A stretch of DNA of 64,000 nt. It comes from an uncultured Lachnospiraceae bacterium. GTDB lineage: Bacteria > Bacillota > Clostridia > Lachnospirales > Lachnospiraceae. The translations under genes were made by a program, and so were the position numbers. The stretch covers positions 100,770 through 164,769 of the forward strand of contig ONBW01000002.1 in the NCBI GenBank assembly GCA_900316165.1. Reading direction: 5' to 3'. Shown here one piece after another: positions 63,701 through 64,000 of this stretch (positions are counted from its first letter, which is position 1; every line of letters begins with the position of its first letter). Below the pieces are notes generated by a model. That model saw only the letters and a program-made list of their open reading frames with translations. It had not been told where the DNA came from and made no database searches.

Positions 63701-64000
63701 GATACTGAGGTTTATTCAAATACAGGTGGTCAGTCTTCTAAGTCTACACCATGCGGTGCTACAGCACAGTTCGCTGCAGGTGGTAAAGAGACAAAGAAGA
63801 AGGATCTTGCAGGCATGGCTATGTCATATGGCTATGTATATGTAGCTCAGATCGCTATGGGTGCAAACATGGCTCAGGCTGTCAAGGCTATTGCAGAGGC
63901 AGAGGCTTATCCAGGTCCTTCAGTTATCATCGCTTATGCTCCATGTATCAACCATGGTATCAAGAAGGGCATGAGCAAGGCTATGACAGAGGAGAAGCTT
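60737..64000 (+). CDS. nifJ: Pyruvate:ferredoxin (flavodoxin) oxidoreductase, cut off at the right edge
   Basis: Cytosolic thiamine-diphosphate enzyme oxidising pyruvate to acetyl-CoA and CO2 while reducing ferredoxin or flavodoxin; central to anaerobic fermentation. 1088 codons are visible of about 1180 expected, with no stop, so the 3' end lies outside. Domains in order: N-terminal YPITPSSVMAE pyruvate-binding region, domain II with GQTVQITEMQSEAGAAGA, two 4Fe-4S clusters (CIQCNQCSLVCP at about residue 694, CTGCGSCVNVCP at about 747), the SGACGGCGET cysteines, and the TPP motif GGDGWAYDIGYGGLDHV (about 960). GTAGGAGGAAAG precedes the ATG. Codon choice is narrow, as in highly expressed genes. 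Confidence 0.97.
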   Translation, partial: MIKRSMKTMDGNHAAAHASYAFTDVAAIYPITPSSVMAEATDEWATAGRKNIFGQTVQITEMQSEAGAAGAVHGSLAAGALTTTFTASQGLLLMIPNLYKIAGEGLPGVFNVSARCVATHALNIFGDHSDVYACRQTGCAMLCESSVQEVMDLTPVAHLAALEGHVPFINFFDGFRTSHEIQKIETWDYKDLADMLDMNLVEDFRKNALNPEHPREMGSAQNPDLFFQTREACNSTYDALPAIVTKYMDKINEKIGTDYKLFNYYGDPDAESVIIAMGSVCETIDETIDYLRKEGEKVGVVKVRLYRPFVKEALLSVIPKSVKRISVLDRTKEPGSIGEPLYLDVVAALKGSEFESVPVYTGRYGLGSKDTTPGQIIAVFRNTEKPRFTIGITDDVTNLSLEVKENPVTTPEGTTNCKFWGLGADGTVGANKNSIKIIGDNTDMYAQAYFDYDSKKSGGVTISHLRFGHQPIRSTYLISQANFVACHCTAYIYKYNMVQDLVPGGTFLFNTQWTEDELDEKLPGQVKRYIAENNINFYIIDGVKIGKEIGLGKRINTVLQSAFFSLTKLIPEEQVLKLMKDAAKASYARKGDDVVKMNWDAIDAGATAYHKVNVPESWKNCKDDDLSVEVKGDRADAVEFVKNIQQKVNAQQGNTIPVSVVKKYADGSTPSGTAAFEKRGVATDVPVWDVTKCIQCNQCSLVCPHAVIRPVAMTADEAAKAPEGMAMKDMTGMPNYKFAITVSAFDCTGCGSCVNVCPVDALSMDSFEENEGEQKYFDYAVSLPEKEDVVEKFKVNTVKGSQFKKPLLEFSGACGGCGETPYAKLITQLFGDRMYVANATGCSSIWGNSSPSTPYTVNDQGKGVAWSNSLFEDAAEFGYGMLLAQRAIRDRLKRELDDMNATGELADAIKEWNDTFASGILNGPATDKLVAALEKDGSAAAKAILEEKNFLAKKSQWVFGGDGWAYDIGYGGLDHVIASGKDINIMVYDTEVYSNTGGQSSKSTPCGATAQFAAGGKETKKKDLAGMAMSYGYVYVAQIAMGANMAQAVKAIAEAEAYPGPSVIIAYAPCINHGIKKGMSKAMTEEKL

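Overview
The window reads as a chromosomal segment of a low-to-moderate GC anaerobic Firmicute, most likely a Lachnospiraceae member (Butyrivibrio/Roseburia-like; genus not resolvable by eye). Supporting this are LL-diaminopimelate aminotransferase (DapL) lysine synthesis, pyruvate:ferredoxin oxidoreductase, a Gram-positive dcw cluster, the UPF0237/UPF0210 (ACT/PFL) pair, DUF1275 and YbiT-type ABC-F proteins, and strong AGGAGG ribosome binding sites. Nearly all genes are on the + strand; the exceptions cluster at 10.5-15 kb and at 30-32.5 kb.

Layout. 1-1.8 kb: dapF (3' part) and dapL. 1.9-9.8 kb: a complete four-gene Wadjet (Jet) SMC-type anti-plasmid system in the order jetD-jetA-jetB-jetC. 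9.8-11.8 kb: accessory DNA with an unusual tandem array of 63-bp units built from alternating inverted 10-bp arms, a minus-strand PD-(D/E)XK-like nuclease gene with a structured, terminator-ended RNA region behind it, and a second shorter array of the same repeat family. 11.8-15 kb: metallophosphoesterase, GNAT acetyltransferase and a secreted leucine-rich-repeat protein, then a solitary copy of the repeat. 15.4-29.7 kb: a type IV pilus/pseudopilus operon (prepilin peptidase, fused PilM-PilN, PilO, four prepilin-like proteins, and an 1847-residue membrane-anchored protein) with no assembly ATPase or PilC visible. 29.8-33.1 kb: small unknown proteins, a PI-PLC-like protein, a CYTH protein and a DJ-1 family protein.

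33.2-42.8 kb: the division and cell wall cluster mraZ-rsmH-ftsL-pbp-mraY-murD-ftsW-ftsQ-ftsZ, without murE, murF, murG or ftsA, led by a promoter flanked by putative MraZ boxes. 42.9-53.9 kb: beta-CASP nuclease, aminopeptidase P, a DNA polymerase I whose 5'-nuclease domain has decayed, cardiolipin synthase, a single-frame fusion of dephospho-CoA kinase with an FtsA-like actin fold, and a YycJ-like hydrolase. 54-58.7 kb: an ACT protein and PFL protein separated by a 259-bp imperfect palindrome, a DUF1275 membrane protein and a chemoreceptor. 58.9-64 kb: an ABC-F ATPase and the first 1088 codons of nifJ, which runs off the right edge.

The most unusual features are the strictly phased 63-bp inverted-arm arrays bracketing a nuclease gene beside Wadjet, the CoaE-FtsA and PilM-PilN fusions, the vestigial PolA exonuclease, and the long palindrome at 54.3 kb. 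All functional statements rest on motif recognition by eye; no database search was run.
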